Below, piece by piece: positions 1 through 10,148 of a stretch of DNA of 59,799 nucleotides; within the stretch, counting starts at the first letter, position 1; each line of letters opens with the position of its first letter. The position numbers were made by a program, and so were the translations under genes. The notes below the pieces were generated by a model. It did no database searches. It saw only the letters and a program-made list of their open reading frames with translations, and had not been told where the DNA came from. Origin of the DNA: an uncultured Enterobacterales bacterium (GTDB taxonomy: Bacteria; Pseudomonadota; Gammaproteobacteria; Enterobacterales; Enterobacteriaceae); assembly GCA_946478305.1 (NCBI GenBank), contig CAMLBO010000015.1, positions 1-59,799 on the forward strand, written 5' to 3'.

Positions 1-89
1 TTTTACACGAGCCACCGGATCGGTCAACTGATCCTTAAACGATCAGCATTAACCCGAAGGTGGCGTTTTGTATGGCAGAAACCAAAGCA

Positions 90-2945
90 TTACGCGGACT
101 TCTTAGCCTTCTGCTTATGGTGCTCAAGCAAAGGTTTCAGGAAGCGTGCGGTGTGTGACTCTTTGCACTCGGCCACGGTTTCCGGCGTACCGGACACCAG
201 GATCTCGCCGCCGCCGCTGCCGCCTTCCGGCCCCAGGTCGACAATCCAGTCCGCGGTTTTAATCACGTCCAGATTATGCTCAATCACCACGATAGTGTTG
301 CCCTGATCGCGTAACTGATGCAGGACTGCCAACAGTTGCTGAATATCGGCAAAGTGCAGGCCAGTGGTCGGCTCATCAAGAATATAGAGTGTCTGACCGG
401 TGCCGCGTTTGGACAGCTCACGCGCCAGTTTCACACGCTGCGCTTCACCACCAGAGAGCGTGGTCGCCGACTGACCGAGACAGATGTAGGTCAGGCCGAC
501 GTCCATTAGGGTTTGCAGTTTGCGCGCCAGCGCAGGGACGGCATCGAAGAAATCACGGGCCTCTTCAATGGTCATTTCCAGCACTTCGTGAATGCTCTTG
601 CCCTTATATTTAATCTCCAGCGTTTCGCGGTTGTAGCGTTTGCCACGGCACTGATCGCACGGCACGTAGATATCCGGCAGGAAGTGCATTTCGACTTTGA
701 TCACACCGTCGCCCTGACAGGCCTCGCAGCGCCCGCCTTTGACGTTAAAGCTGAAACGCCCCGGATTGTAGCCACGCGCACGGGACTCCGGCACACCGGC
801 AAACAGTTCGCGCACCGGCGTGAAAATACCGGTGTAGGTCGCCGGGTTGGAACGCGGTGTACGGCCAATCGGGCTCTGGTCGATGTCGATGACTTTATCG
901 AAATGCGCCAGACCGTCGATTTCGCGATAAGGGGCCGCTTCGGCCAGCGTCGCGCCGTTCAGCTCACGCTGTGCCAGCGGGAACAGCGTGTCGTTAATCA
1001 GCGTCGATTTACCCGAGCCGGACACGCCGGTGATACAGGTAAACAGGCCAACTGGCAGGGTCAGCGTGACATCTTTCAGGTTGTTGCCCTTGGCACCGGA
1101 AAGTTTCAGTACTTTGGTCGGATCCGCCGGTACGCGCTGTTCGGGCAGAGCAATCTCACGTTTGCCACTGAGGAACTGGCCGGTGAGCGACTCAGGCACC
1201 GCCATAATGTCTTCAACTGAACCTTCGGCGACCACTTCACCGCCGTGCACACCGGCACCGGGGCCGATATCAATCACGTGGTCAGCGGCGCGGATGGCGT
1301 CTTCGTCATGCTCAACCACGATCACCGTGTTGCCGAGATCCCGCAGGTGAATCAGGGTTTCCAGCAGGCGTTCGTTGTCGCGCTGATGCAGACCAATGGA
1401 CGGTTCATCGAGTACGTACATTACGCCCACCAGCCCGGCACCAATCTGGCTTGCCAGACGGATACGCTGCGCTTCACCGCCGGAGAGGGTTTCTGCCGAA
1501 CGGGAGAGCGACAGGTAATTCAGGCCGACGTTAACCAGAAACTTCAGGCGGTCGCCGATCTCTTTCATCACTTTTTCAGCGATCTGCGCGCGCTGGCCGG
1601 TCAGCTTCATGTTGCGGAAGAACTCCAGCGCGTGGCCGATGCTGTAATCGGAAATCTCCGGCAGCGTGGTCTCTTCAACAAACACGTTGCGTGCTTCTTC
1701 GCGCAGACGCGTGCCTTTACAGGAAGAGCAGGAGCGGTTGCTGATGTACTTCGACAGCTCTTCACGCACGGCGCTTGATTCTGTCTCTTTGTAACGGCGC
1801 TCCATGTTGTGCAGCACGCCTTCAAACGGGTGACGGCGAATCGAGGTATCACCGCGATCGTTGATGTATTTAAATTCGATGGTGTCTTTGCCGGAGCCTT
1901 GCAGGATGGCATGTTTCACGTCACTGCTCAGTTCACTGTAAGGCGCTTCTACGTCGAATTTATAGTGCTCGCCCAGTGAGCGCAGCATCTGGAAATAGTA
2001 GAAATTACGGCGATCCCAGCCACGGATTGCGCCACCTGCCAGCGACAGCTCGGGGTTTTGCACCACACGTTCCGGATCGAAGAACTGCTGCACGCCCAGA
2101 CCGTCACAGGTCGGGCAGGCGCCGGCCGGGTTGTTGAACGAGAACATGCGGGGTTCCAGTTCACTCATGCTGTAGCCACAAATCGGACAAGCGAAGTTGG
2201 CGGAGAACAGCATTTCGGGCGCTTTCGGATCATCCATGTCGGCGACCACGGCGGTACCGCCGGAGAGTTCGAGCGCCGTTTCAAACGATTCCGCCAGACG
2301 CTGCGCAATGTCATCGCGGACTTTAAAGCGATCTACCACCACTTCGATAGTGTGCTTTTTCTGCAACTCCAGCTTCGGCGGATCGGACAGATCGCAGACT
2401 TCACCGTCGATACGCGCACGGATATATCCCTGTGCCGCCAAATTCTCCAGCGTCTTAGTATGCTCACCTTTACGATCTTTAATGATCGTTGCCAGCAGCA
2501 TCAGGCGCTGGCCTTCAGGCTGTGCGAGCACGTTATCGACCATCTGGCTGACGGTCTGCGCCGACAGCGGCACGTTGTGATCCGGGCAGCGCGGCTCACC
2601 CACGCGGGCAAACAGCAGGCGCAGGTAGTCGTGGATTTCAGTAATGGTACCCACGGTTGAACGCGGGTTATGCGACGTCGATTTCTGCTCAATCGAGATC
2701 GCCGGAGAGAGACCTTCGATATGGTCGACGTCCGGTTTTTCCATTAAGGATAAAAATTGGCGGGCATAAGCAGACAGCGACTCAACGTAACGGCGCTGGC
2801 CCTCTGCATACAGGGTGTCAAACGCCAGTGAAGATTTGCCTGAACCCGATAGGCCGGTGACAACAATCAGTTTGTCGCGCGGGATAATCAGGTTGATATT
2901 CTTGAGATTATGGGTACGTGCGCCCCGAACTTCGATCTTATCCAT
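90..2945 (-). CDS. uvrA: Excinuclease ABC subunit A (UvrA)
   Basis: DNA damage-recognition ATPase of nucleotide excision repair. It works as a dimer with UvrB and loads UvrB at lesions in the cytoplasm. The 951-aa product is close to the E. coli length of 940. Two ABC ATPase halves are visible: Walker [10 protein letters not shown] at residues 31-39 and a second, GVSGSGKST, near 645. There are two LSGGEAQR signatures and CxxC zinc-binding pairs (CPICG...CPTCDG, and CEACQG...CDQCRG). The start begins [13 protein letters not shown] as in known UvrA. It diverges from ssb, and the shared gap holds a LexA box, so it should be SOS-induced. The C-terminal tail is lysine-rich. Identification is secure. 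Confidence 0.98.
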   Translation of the reverse strand: MDKIEVRGARTHNLKNINLIIPRDKLIVVTGLSGSGKSSLAFDTLYAEGQRRYVESLSAYARQFLSLMEKPDVDHIEGLSPAISIEQKSTSHNPRSTVGTITEIHDYLRLLFARVGEPRCPDHNVPLSAQTVSQMVDNVLAQPEGQRLMLLATIIKDRKGEHTKTLENLAAQGYIRARIDGEVCDLSDPPKLELQKKHTIEVVVDRFKVRDDIAQRLAESFETALELSGGTAVVADMDDPKAPEMLFSANFACPICGYSMSELEPRMFSFNNPAGACPTCDGLGVQQFFDPERVVQNPELSLAGGAIRGWDRRNFYYFQMLRSLGEHYKFDVEAPYSELSSDVKHAILQGSGKDTIEFKYINDRGDTSIRRHPFEGVLHNMERRYKETESSAVREELSKYISNRSCSSCKGTRLREEARNVFVEETTLPEISDYSIGHALEFFRNMKLTGQRAQIAEKVMKEIGDRLKFLVNVGLNYLSLSRSAETLSGGEAQRIRLASQIGAGLVGVMYVLDEPSIGLHQRDNERLLETLIHLRDLGNTVIVVEHDEDAIRAADHVIDIGPGAGVHGGEVVAEGSVEDIMAVPESLTGQFLSGKREIALPEQRVPADPTKVLKLSGAKGNNLKDVTLTLPVGLFTCITGVSGSGKSTLINDTLFPLAQRELNGATLAEAAPYREIDGLAHFDKVIDIDQSPIGRTPRSNPATYTGIFTPVRELFAGVPESRARGYNPGRFSFNVKGGRCEACQGDGVIKVEMHFLPDIYVPCDQCRGKRYNRETLEIKYKGKSIHEVLEMTIEEARDFFDAVPALARKLQTLMDVGLTYICLGQSATTLSGGEAQRVKLARELSKRGTGQTLYILDEPTTGLHFADIQQLLAVLHQLRDQGNTIVVIEHNLDVIKTADWIVDLGPEGGSGGGEILVSGTPETVAECKESHTARFLKPLLEHHKQKAKKSA

Positions 2946-3085
2946 TCATCATTCCCGGATTAACTTGATAGCTCACCGTGCCGGCGACCGCCGGTAAATC
3001 TGACATTGCTGCGGTCAACGAATCGGGCACAGAGAAGAACGTAACGCGCAATTATGACACAAATCACAGTCTATGCCACCTCAAA

Positions 3086-3105
3086 ACCTGAATGTATATC
3101 CAGTA
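3086..3105. promoter_or_regulatory. LexA (SOS) box between uvrA and ssb
   Basis: The 20-mer ACCTGAATGTATATCCAGTA has the LexA core CTG-N10-CAG at 3088-3103. It closely resembles the known E. coli uvrA/ssb operator read in the same orientation. It lies 141 bp from the uvrA start and 166 bp from the ssb start, so one site can serve both divergent genes. Binding is inferred from sequence. Confidence 0.85.
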
Positions 3106-3194
3106 CTCGATGTAACAGTGGATGCTTTGCTGAACAATCTGGAAAGAATGTCGCAGCGAATTACATCCGTGGTACGGAGGCGACGTTTTGTGGT

Positions 3195-3200
3195 TATAAT
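3195..3200 (+). promoter_or_regulatory. Candidate ssb -10 hexamer
   Basis: A perfect TATAAT lies 70 bp upstream of the ssb ATG and downstream of the LexA box. I could not see a good -35 at 16-18 bp, so this may be one of several ssb promoters, or simply the -10 of a weak or activated promoter. Confidence 0.4.
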
Positions 3201-3270
3201 GACGCGAAGTGAGTCCCTCACACCCCAAACTGTGGTTTCAACCACGACATACATCATCAGGAGAATCCAC

Positions 3271-3819
3271 ATGGCCAGCAGAGGCGTAAACAAAGTCATT
3301 CTCGTCGGTAACCTGGGTCAAGACCCGGAAGTCCGCTACATGCCTAACGGCGGCGCCGTTGCTAACATTACTCTGGCAACGTCTGAAAGTTGGCGTGATA
3401 AAGCCACCGGCGAACAGAAAGAGAAAACGGAATGGCACCGTGTTGTGCTGTTCGGCAAGCTGGCAGAAGTGGCGGGTGAATACCTGCGTAAAGGCTCTCA
3501 GGTTTATATCGAAGGCGCATTGCAGACCCGTAAATGGACCGATCAGGCTGGCGTTGAAAAATACACCACCGAAGTGGTTGTTAACGTTGGCGGCACGATG
3601 CAGATGCTCGGCGGTCGTGCCGGCGGCGGCGCACCAGCAGGTGGCGGTCAGGCTTCAGGTGGCCAGGATTCACAGGGCGGTTGGGGCCAACCTCAGCAGC
3701 CACAAGGCGGCAACCAGTTCAGTGGTGGTCAGCAATCCCGTCCTGCTCCACAGCAGAACAAGGCTCCTGCGCAAAGCAATGAACCACCAATGGATTTCGA
3801 CGACGATATCCCGTTCTGA
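3271..3819 (+). CDS. ssb: Single-stranded DNA-binding protein (SSB)
   Basis: Essential ssDNA-binding tetramer of replication, recombination and repair. The product is 182 aa (E. coli 178). The N-terminal OB fold ([16 protein letters not shown], about residues 1-110) is followed by a Gly/Gln/Pro-rich disordered linker. It ends in the acidic tip DFDDDIPF, which docks partner proteins. The open frame continues upstream to 3073, but the ATG at 3271 matches known SSB N-termini and has AGGAG at 3259-3263. The upstream extension would be LexA-region sequence. The gene ends at a strong terminator. Confidence 0.98.
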   Translation: MASRGVNKVILVGNLGQDPEVRYMPNGGAVANITLATSESWRDKATGEQKEKTEWHRVVLFGKLAEVAGEYLRKGSQVYIEGALQTRKWTDQAGVEKYTTEVVVNVGGTMQMLGGRAGGGAPAGGGQASGGQDSQGGWGQPQQPQGGNQFSGGQQSRPAPQQNKAPAQSNEPPMDFDDDIPF

Positions 3820-3852
3820 TGGTTCGCCTTCGGGCATCCATGTCAGAAAAAC

Positions 3853-3876
3853 AAAAAGCCCCGAATGGGGCTTTTT
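3853..3876. terminator. Bidirectional rho-independent terminator after ssb
   Basis: A perfect 10-bp stem, AAAAAGCCCC with GGGGCTTTTT, closes on the loop GAAT. It carries an A-run on the left and a T-run on the right, so it can stop ssb (+) and the convergent gene ending at 3903 (-). Confidence 0.9.
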
Positions 3877-3902
3877 AACGTCTGGAGACGGCGTTCCACC
3901 GC

Positions 3903-4388
3903 TCACATCTCGAACTTAGCCCCTTTCACCACAATCTCCCCGAACTGCAGGTGGTGCATAAATTCGCGCAGGATTAGCAGGGTGGCAGCGAAGTCGTTGC
4001 CATCAGGAATGCCTTCAAAGCTTGCCGGGCGGCCGCTGATCACCAGCGCCAGCCGGTCGAACATGTGTTCGACGGCATCGACGGAGAGCCGCATCTCTTC
4101 GTTTTCTGCCACGCCTGCCAGACGTGCGATAGCGCGGATATCATTGTCGGTACTGGTCAGTTTGCCATTGGAGGGAATGTCATGCCGGACGCGCATGATT
4201 TCATCTTCGACGGCCATGATCGCATTTTCCATCTCATCCGGCGTCGGTGGCGTATGGCGGAAATAGCCCAGCGATGTCAGCTGCGAACCCAGCGTTAACC
4301 GCAACGCCGTCACGTCGCCGTTCTCCTGATGCACCGTGATATCGGTCTGTTCACTGTCAATATGTAATGCAACGGTTGAAGGGGTCAT
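3903..4388 (-). CDS. Uncharacterised 161-aa protein
   Basis: I do not recognise a family. The predicted protein is soluble and acidic with no signal peptide or membrane segment. The N-terminus looks beta-rich (TVALHIDSEQTDITV), and the middle has a long amphipathic helix (TPDEMENAIMAVEDEIMRVR). The C-terminal half is a mixed alpha region ending in EIVVKGAKFEM. The ATG at 4388 is preceded by AAAGGTG at a suitable distance. A GTG two codons earlier (4394) is possible but overlaps the ribosome-binding site. It is monocistronic, convergent with ssb, and divergent from the aldehyde dehydrogenase. Coding character is supported by a full-length frame, a ribosome-binding site and a downstream terminator. 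Confidence 0.7.
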   Translation of the reverse strand: MTPSTVALHIDSEQTDITVHQENGDVTALRLTLGSQLTSLGYFRHTPPTPDEMENAIMAVEDEIMRVRHDIPSNGKLTSTDNDIRAIARLAGVAENEEMRLSVDAVEHMFDRLALVISGRPASFEGIPDGNDFAATLLILREFMHHLQFGEIVVKGAKFEM

Positions 4389-4551
4389 AGTCACCTTTTT
4401 TTGCTGTGGTTCTGAGTCAGGAATCCCTCAACTTACTCCCGTTTAGCAGGATTAGGCAATCCTCGTACAGTATTCGTCTATCGCAGATTTCACTCCAGCC
4501 TCCACTATGAATGTACTTTCACTGAGCGGCGTGGCCGCAGCGGAGTCATAC

Positions 4552-5988
4552 ATGCCATCTACCCCAATTAAACAGATCGACCAGATTTACATCAACGGCG
4601 AATTTGTCACGCCGCACGGCAGCGAAGTAATGGATCTCATTAATCCGGTGACGGAGCAGGTCGTTTCACAGGTCAGGTTGGCGGATGAAACCGACACCCG
4701 ACGCGCCATAGAGGCAGCGAAAGCCGCCTACGTCACGTTCTCAAAAACCAGCAAAGCGCAGCGGATCCGGTACCTGCAACAACTGCACGACGCCGTATTG
4801 GCGCGAGCTGATGAGCTGGAAGCAGTGATGATCGCCGAATACGGCGGGCCGGTATGGATGTCGCACGGTACCGTGGTGCGTGCGTCAAACTCCTTCCTGC
4901 AAACCATCAACATTCTGGAAGAGTACGATTTTGTCCGGCAAATTGGCCGGGCAAACGTGGTGATGGAGCCGCTGGGCGTAGTTGGACTGATCACTCCCTG
5001 GAATGCCAACTATGGTTTTATCTGCAACAAAATGGCGACGGCGCTGGCAGCGGGCAGCACGGTGGTGATTAAGCCGAGCGAACTGAGCGCCGTGCAGACG
5101 CAGCTTCTTACCGAATGCCTGCACGACGCCGGTCTACCGCAGGGAGTATTCAACATTGTTACCGGCCGTGGCGACGTTGTGGGGGCGGAAATCACCCGTC
5201 ATCCTGACATCGCCAAAATCTCTTTTACCGGCTCAACGTTGGTGGGAAAAACTATCGCCCGGGGAGCAGTCGATACGATGAAACGCGTAACGCTGGAATT
5301 GGGCGGCAAGTCTCCTAATGTGATCCTCGACGACGCCGATCTCGCGAAAGCGATGCCGCTAGCGCTGACCATTGGCACGCTCAACAGCGGGCAGGCCTGT
5401 CTGGCCGGTACGCGTCTGCTGGTGCCGGAAAGCCGTCTGGAAGAGGTAAAACAGCAGCTTAAAAAAGCCGTATTGCAGGTGAAAGTCGGTGACCCGGCGC
5501 AAAGGGATACGCAAATCGGCCCGCTGGTCACTGCCAGGCAGTATGCCCGGGTGCAGGACTATATCCGTCAGGGCATCGCCGAGGGCGCGGAGCTGTTATG
5601 CGGCGGGGAGGGGCGGCCGGAGGGACTGAGCAGCGGCTATTTTGTCAGGCCGACGGTGTTTGTGAACGTAACGCCTGACATGACCATTGCCCGCGAGGAG
5701 ATCTTCGGACCGGTGATTTCCGTACTGACCTATAAAACGGTGGAGGAGGCCATCACTATGGCTAACGACACGGTGTATGGCCTGCACGCCTACGTCAGCT
5801 CTGCTGACCGGGAGAAAGCCCGCGCCGTGGCATCACAGATTGTCGCCGGGCGCGTGTTTATTAACGGGATGTATGACGAACCGGGCGTCCCTTTCGGCGG
5901 CTTTAAGCAGTCAGGTATTGGGCGTGAATTTGGTACTTACGGATTGGAGGCGTATCTTGAGCCTAAAGCCACTATTGAAAATGAATAA
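4552..5988 (+). CDS. NAD(P)-dependent aldehyde dehydrogenase
   Basis: Oxidises an aldehyde to the acid with NAD(P)+; the substrate is not evident. The 478-aa product has the usual ALDH length. The general-base Glu249 sits in LELGGKSP and the nucleophile Cys283 in GQACLAG. Their 34-residue spacing is the normal ALDH spacing. The PWN motif (ITPWNANYGF) and the FTGST cofactor motif are present. An upstream ATG at 4507 lacks a ribosome-binding site. The ATG at 4552 has GGAG seven bases before it and gives a more normal N-terminus. Six bases separate it from the AraC regulator, so the two are probably cotranscribed. Confidence 0.9.
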   Translation: MPSTPIKQIDQIYINGEFVTPHGSEVMDLINPVTEQVVSQVRLADETDTRRAIEAAKAAYVTFSKTSKAQRIRYLQQLHDAVLARADELEAVMIAEYGGPVWMSHGTVVRASNSFLQTINILEEYDFVRQIGRANVVMEPLGVVGLITPWNANYGFICNKMATALAAGSTVVIKPSELSAVQTQLLTECLHDAGLPQGVFNIVTGRGDVVGAEITRHPDIAKISFTGSTLVGKTIARGAVDTMKRVTLELGGKSPNVILDDADLAKAMPLALTIGTLNSGQACLAGTRLLVPESRLEEVKQQLKKAVLQVKVGDPAQRDTQIGPLVTARQYARVQDYIRQGIAEGAELLCGGEGRPEGLSSGYFVRPTVFVNVTPDMTIAREEIFGPVISVLTYKTVEEAITMANDTVYGLHAYVSSADREKARAVASQIVAGRVFINGMYDEPGVPFGGFKQSGIGREFGTYGLEAYLEPKATIENE

Positions 5989-5994
5989 CTGACG

Positions 5995-6936
5995 ATGAAC
6001 CGACAGCCAGACAGCGCAGGCGCAGCACACCCGCCCGTTCTCACGCGTTTACGCCAGCGGGTGAAGGGACTTTATGCCGGGCGCGATGCCGAGGATCACT
6101 ATGTCTCAACCCCGCTGCCGTGGCTGTCGTTTATCCGCTTCACGCAGCCCACCGAGCTGAACAAAGGCATGCTCGAACCCTCAATGTGCATGGTGTTGCA
6201 GGGGCAGAAGAAAATCCTGATCGGACGCGATGTGACTGAATATGGCGCGGGCAGCTATGTGTTGTCAGCCATCGATATGCCGATCTCCGGGCACGTCACG
6301 CAGGCTTCGCCGGAGGTGCCTTACCTGGGGATCCGCATCGATCTGAATATTCAGGAAATGGCGGATTTGATCATCGACATGAAACTGGCACAACCCGCCG
6401 CCAGCGGATCCGGCGCGGCCGCTTACGTCACGCAGTCGGACGCGGATTTGCAGGATGCTTTTTTGCGTCTTGTCATCATGCTCGACAAACCACAGGAGCT
6501 GCAGGCGCTGGGTACGCTGGTCAAAAAGGAGATCTTTTACCGGCTGATCACGGACCCGAAAGGTGACGTTTTTTATCACCATCTGCTCTCGTATTATCAG
6601 GGCAAAGGGGTGAGCGAAGCGGTTCAGTGGATCAAGGCGAATTTCTCCCGACCACTGCGGATGGATGAGCTGGCGAGTCTGGTCGGGATGAGCGTATCCA
6701 ATCTGCATCACCGTTTTAAAGCGCTGACGGTGATGAGCCCGCTGCAATACCAGAAACAGATCCGTTTGCTGGAAGCACGGCGCCTGCTGCTGGCGGGAAA
6801 CATGGACGCCGCTACCGCGGCATTTCAGGTGGGTTACGAAAGCCCGTCGCAGTTTAACCGTGAATACCGCCGCTCGTTTGGCGCACCGCCGTTACAGGAT
6901 ATTGGCCAGCTTAAACAGCAGGGCGTATCACTCTGA
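5995..6936 (+). CDS. AraC-family transcriptional regulator (AraC_N type)
   Basis: A 313-aa cytoplasmic DNA-binding regulator. The N-terminal half is an AraC_N-type sensor domain (MCMVLQGQKKILIG, about residues 60-200). The C-terminal about 100 residues hold two helix-turn-helix units (MDELASLVGMSVSNLHHRFK and AFQVGYESPSQFNREYRR). Its arrangement resembles E. coli YqhC, which controls aldehyde-detoxifying genes. With the dehydrogenase six bases upstream, control of aldehyde metabolism is a reasonable inference. The effector is unknown. It converges with the tautomerase gene. Confidence 0.88.
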   Translation: MNRQPDSAGAAHPPVLTRLRQRVKGLYAGRDAEDHYVSTPLPWLSFIRFTQPTELNKGMLEPSMCMVLQGQKKILIGRDVTEYGAGSYVLSAIDMPISGHVTQASPEVPYLGIRIDLNIQEMADLIIDMKLAQPAASGSGAAAYVTQSDADLQDAFLRLVIMLDKPQELQALGTLVKKEIFYRLITDPKGDVFYHHLLSYYQGKGVSEAVQWIKANFSRPLRMDELASLVGMSVSNLHHRFKALTVMSPLQYQKQIRLLEARRLLLAGNMDAATAAFQVGYESPSQFNREYRRSFGAPPLQDIGQLKQQGVSL

Positions 6937-7000
6937 GCTGTTCTTTAAAGATGGGCATGTTTGACCAACATGGCCTGAACTCAGCTTCGGGCCATAAACA

Positions 7001-7381
7001 TTATGCATACTGTGCTTCACCATTGCCGAAGGACCAGTTCTCTTTCGCCACTTCGACCAGACTAATAAATACGTCCTCCAGTCGCATGCCGGTTTTCTCG
7101 TGCAGACCGTACGCGATGGCGTGATAGAAGGCTTTTTTCATCTCCAACGTGCGCCCGCTGTTAAGCGTCACCTGCACCACGATGCAGTTCTGGGTACGCT
7201 CTATTCCGAGGTAATCAGGGGAGATCATCATCTCCTCGGGGGTATGCTCGGTGATGACAATAAAACGATCGTTTTCCGGCACATTCAGGTGGCTTCTCAG
7301 GGCGTTATAAATCACGTCACCGATGGCTTTGCGGAACGTTTCGGGTTTACCTTCAATCATATCAACACGAACGAATGGCAT
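7001..7381 (-). CDS. Tautomerase_2-family protein
   Basis: A 126-aa tautomerase-superfamily protein. After removal of Met1 the N-terminus is Pro (MPFVRVDMIEG), the catalytic base of this superfamily. The length is about twice that of 4-oxalocrotonate tautomerase and fits the longer trimeric Tautomerase_2 group (HTPEEMMISPDYLGIERT). The substrate cannot be read from sequence. The gene lies alone, convergent with the AraC gene, 130 bp downstream of the start of the EamA gene region. Family assignment is good and function is open. Confidence 0.85.
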   Translation of the reverse strand: MPFVRVDMIEGKPETFRKAIGDVIYNALRSHLNVPENDRFIVITEHTPEEMMISPDYLGIERTQNCIVVQVTLNSGRTLEMKKAFYHAIAYGLHEKTGMRLEDVFISLVEVAKENWSFGNGEAQYA

Positions 7382-7511
7382 GGGATGTCCTTAAAAGAGT
7401 GCTTAATCAATGCGAAGGAGGGCGTGTCTTATAGGTTATGCACGGCCCCTCAGGTATGAACAGTTCCGATGCTAAAGTCTAGCTGAATTTTACCCGCCCT
7501 GATCTTGCGAC

Positions 7512-8420
7512 TTAGTTCAGCACTTTTTCGGTTTTGCGAAATATTCCCAGCCAGCCTGGTCTGGCGAACATCACCAGATTACCCAGCAGGATCATTCCCA
7601 GACCTATCACTGCATTAATGTGCCATTGATAGCCTTCGCCGAAGGTTGAGACAGTCAGCGCCACCAGCGGGAACAGCAGCGTGCTGTAAGCCGCCTGACT
7701 GGCACCGATTCGTCCGACCAGACTGAAATAAATGCCGAAAGCCAGTACAGAGCCGAAGACTGACAGATAGACCAGTGAGCCGAGATATTGCGGCGTCAGG
7801 TCGATGGCGAACGACTCACCCTGCGAGAATGCCAGCGCGCCGATAACCGCTGTGCCGTAGAACATGGCGTAGGTATTGGTGGAGAAGACATCCAGCCCGC
7901 GCTTTTTGTGGCGTGTGCTGAGCATATTGCCCAAAGAGAAACCGAAGGTGCCAAGCAGGCTAAGACCGATACCTTTAAGCAGTTCCGGGGCAATCTGCGA
8001 CGCCGTTAGGTCATGCCAGAACAGTGTAACAATGCCTACCAATCCGAGCAGCGCGGCGGGAATAAATGTCGGACTCAGTTTCTGGCGGAAGAACAGCATG
8101 CCGTTGACGGCGTTAAACAGCACCGACATTGAGAAAATTACGGACTCCAACCCGGTGTTGATATAGGCCGCAGCATGGTAGAAACAGTAGAAGTTAAAGC
8201 TGAACACGCAACATCCCTGCAGAATGCAAAACAGGTGGTCACGCAGCGCCAGGCGGCGCAGACGGCCCGTGGCCAACAGCGCGACAAGCATGATCACGGC
8301 TGCCAGCAGGAAGCGATAAAAAATGGAGACGGTGGCAGGCACGTCGCCCTGTTGCAGATAAATAGCAAACCAGGTGGTGCCCCAAATCAGGATCACAGAA
8401 ATATATAGCAGCGCGTTCAT
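7512..8420 (-). CDS. EamA/DMT-family membrane exporter
   Basis: A 302-aa inner-membrane protein of the drug/metabolite transporter superfamily. About ten hydrophobic segments fall into two EamA repeats. The first opens with LLYISVILIWGTTWFAIYLQ, typical of this family. The second repeat begins near residue 150 (GIGLSLLGTFGFSLGNML). The substrate is unknown. It is transcribed divergently from an AraC regulator across a 190-bp gap, an arrangement often seen when the regulator controls the exporter. That link is inference. Confidence 0.88.
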   Translation of the reverse strand: MNALLYISVILIWGTTWFAIYLQQGDVPATVSIFYRFLLAAVIMLVALLATGRLRRLALRDHLFCILQGCCVFSFNFYCFYHAAAYINTGLESVIFSMSVLFNAVNGMLFFRQKLSPTFIPAALLGLVGIVTLFWHDLTASQIAPELLKGIGLSLLGTFGFSLGNMLSTRHKKRGLDVFSTNTYAMFYGTAVIGALAFSQGESFAIDLTPQYLGSLVYLSVFGSVLAFGIYFSLVGRIGASQAAYSTLLFPLVALTVSTFGEGYQWHINAVIGLGMILLGNLVMFARPGWLGIFRKTEKVLN

Positions 8421-8611
8421 GGCATTACTCGATGAAAGAAAACAACAGGTTGGGCGGGAGTATCCCTAGAATCGCCTTCTGTTGCTGTCATCCGCTTGCT
8501 ACGGGTTGCATAATCTTGCGCTTTTTTTGCCGTGCAAAGCAGCAACAACTGGCTGTAAGGACGCCCCAAACGGTACACTAACGCTCTTTATAGACTCAGG
8601 CGGTGCGCGAC

Positions 8612-9490
8612 ATGACCAAGGGATATCAGGCTTTCGAAACGCTGAGGAAGCACAATGCCGTGCTGCATGACAGCGTGGAACTGGGCTCTGGCATTCAGCT
8701 CGCGGCCTGGTCAAATAAAAATGACTGCGTGACGCAGGAAAACCCTGATCACCATACGCTCAGTCTGTATGTCGCTGACGGCTACGAAACCTATCACAAG
8801 ACACGTGCTGGCTGGCGTAACGGCGGCGGCCCGGACCGTTTCTGCATCATGCCAAAAAACAGTATGTCGAGCTGGGATGTACGCGATGATCTCTCTTTTG
8901 TGCATCTGTATTGCAGCGATCAGCATCTGCGCCATCTGGTGGAACAAACCTGGGAGCGCAGCCCGGCCAGCATTCAACTTGAAGAGCGTACGTTCGCTGA
9001 AGATCCGCAGATAACCTTGCTCTATCGCCAGTTTTTGCTCAGCAGTCAGTGGCAGGAGAATAGCAACCAACTGATGCTCAGCAGCGCCGCGACATTGCTG
9101 ATGGCGCATCTGGCGAAGAACTACACTCATCTGCAATGGGCGCTGCCCACGGTGCGCGGCGGGTTATCGCCGTCAGTATTTAACCGGGTCAAAGAGTACA
9201 TTCATGCCAACCTGTCTCAGCCGCTTTTGCTGGGAGATCTGGCGGTTGTCTCCGGGCTAAGTGAATTCCATTTTGCCCGCATGTTTAAACAAAGTATGGG
9301 GCTGGCACCGCATCAATATGTGATGAATGCGCGCCTGGTACAGGCCGAAAATCTGTTGCGCCACAGCGCCATGGATATCACCACCATCGGCCTTGAATGC
9401 GGCTTCAGTTCTACCAGTCACTTCAGCAACCGTTTTAAAGCTATGCGCGGCATGAGCCCGACGGCATTACGGCAACAGATTACGCGCTAA
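8612..9490 (+). CDS. AraC-family transcriptional regulator
   Basis: A 292-aa regulator. The N-terminal about 180 residues form an unassigned sensor region. The C-terminal AraC domain has two helix-turn-helix motifs (LLLGDLAVVSGLSEFHFARM and IGLECGFSSTSHFSNRFK) and ends in the usual MSPTALRQQ. I place the start at the ATG at 8612, which has AGGCGG eight bases upstream. A GTG three codons earlier sits too close to that site. It is divergent from the EamA exporter, which is its most likely target. The effector is unknown. Confidence 0.86.
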   Translation: MTKGYQAFETLRKHNAVLHDSVELGSGIQLAAWSNKNDCVTQENPDHHTLSLYVADGYETYHKTRAGWRNGGGPDRFCIMPKNSMSSWDVRDDLSFVHLYCSDQHLRHLVEQTWERSPASIQLEERTFAEDPQITLLYRQFLLSSQWQENSNQLMLSSAATLLMAHLAKNYTHLQWALPTVRGGLSPSVFNRVKEYIHANLSQPLLLGDLAVVSGLSEFHFARMFKQSMGLAPHQYVMNARLVQAENLLRHSAMDITTIGLECGFSSTSHFSNRFKAMRGMSPTALRQQITR

Positions 9491-9582
9491 TCCTGGCGTT
9501 CAATTTGGCGCTAAAAACCTCATTCCCCCTGTCTGTATTCGGTGCTAGCTTATGATTCATTGACCTTTAATGAGTACATACT

Positions 9583-10113
9583 ATGCACACCTCAGCTCCC
9601 GTTTTAGAGACCGAACGTCTGATTTTGCGCGCCCACCGCGTGGACGATTTTGAGGCCATTGCTACGCAATGGGCCGACCCTGATGTGGTGAAATATATCG
9701 GCGGTTCGCCTTCATCGCGCGAAGCCAGTTGGAGCCGTTTGTTGCGCTACCCGGGCCACTGGCAAATGATGGGTTTCGGTTATTGGGCTATCTTCCTTAA
9801 AGACGGTACTTTCGTCGGCGAGATCGGTCTGGCGGATTATCAGAGGGAGATTTCCCCGTCCCTGGTCGGATTGGCTGAGATGGGCTGGGTGATTTCCCCT
9901 GCGTTTCATGGCAAGGGGTATGCGTTTGAAGCAGCACGCAGGGTACTTGGATGGGCGGACACCCATCTTGACCGTGCGCTGTGTTGCATTATTGCCCCTG
10001 AACATCAGGCGTCTATACGCCTGGCGGAGAAATGCGGATTTGTTGCACATACAGATGCGTTATATCACGGTGCCGAAACGCGTATTTTCAAACGCAGCGG
10101 GCCGCGCTTTTAA
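9583..10113 (+). CDS. GNAT N-acetyltransferase (RimJ/RimL-like)
   Basis: A 176-aa acetyl-CoA-dependent N-acetyltransferase of the Acetyltransf_3 type. The start LETERLILRAHRVDDFEAI is characteristic. The acetyl-CoA pyrophosphate-binding region is AFHGKGYAFEAARRVL near residues 107-122, and the IRLAEKCGF motif follows. The acceptor could be a protein N-terminus or a small amine. It lies 35 bp upstream of a GST gene on the same strand, so the two may be cotranscribed. Confidence 0.85.
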   Translation: MHTSAPVLETERLILRAHRVDDFEAIATQWADPDVVKYIGGSPSSREASWSRLLRYPGHWQMMGFGYWAIFLKDGTFVGEIGLADYQREISPSLVGLAEMGWVISPAFHGKGYAFEAARRVLGWADTHLDRALCCIIAPEHQASIRLAEKCGFVAHTDALYHGAETRIFKRSGPRF

Positions 10114-10148
10114 TACCAGACGTTTTTCGTTGAGGGTGAGGAGGGCTT

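Noticed and set aside
1-89. Partial gene at the left window edge
   Set aside because: No frame in these 89 bases could be tied to a known protein, and no terminator for uvrA was clear.
513-1220. 235-codon plus-strand frame antisense to uvrA
   Set aside because: It lies wholly within uvrA on the other strand. This GC-skewed codon use often leaves long antisense frames; there is no independent ribosome-binding site or family match.
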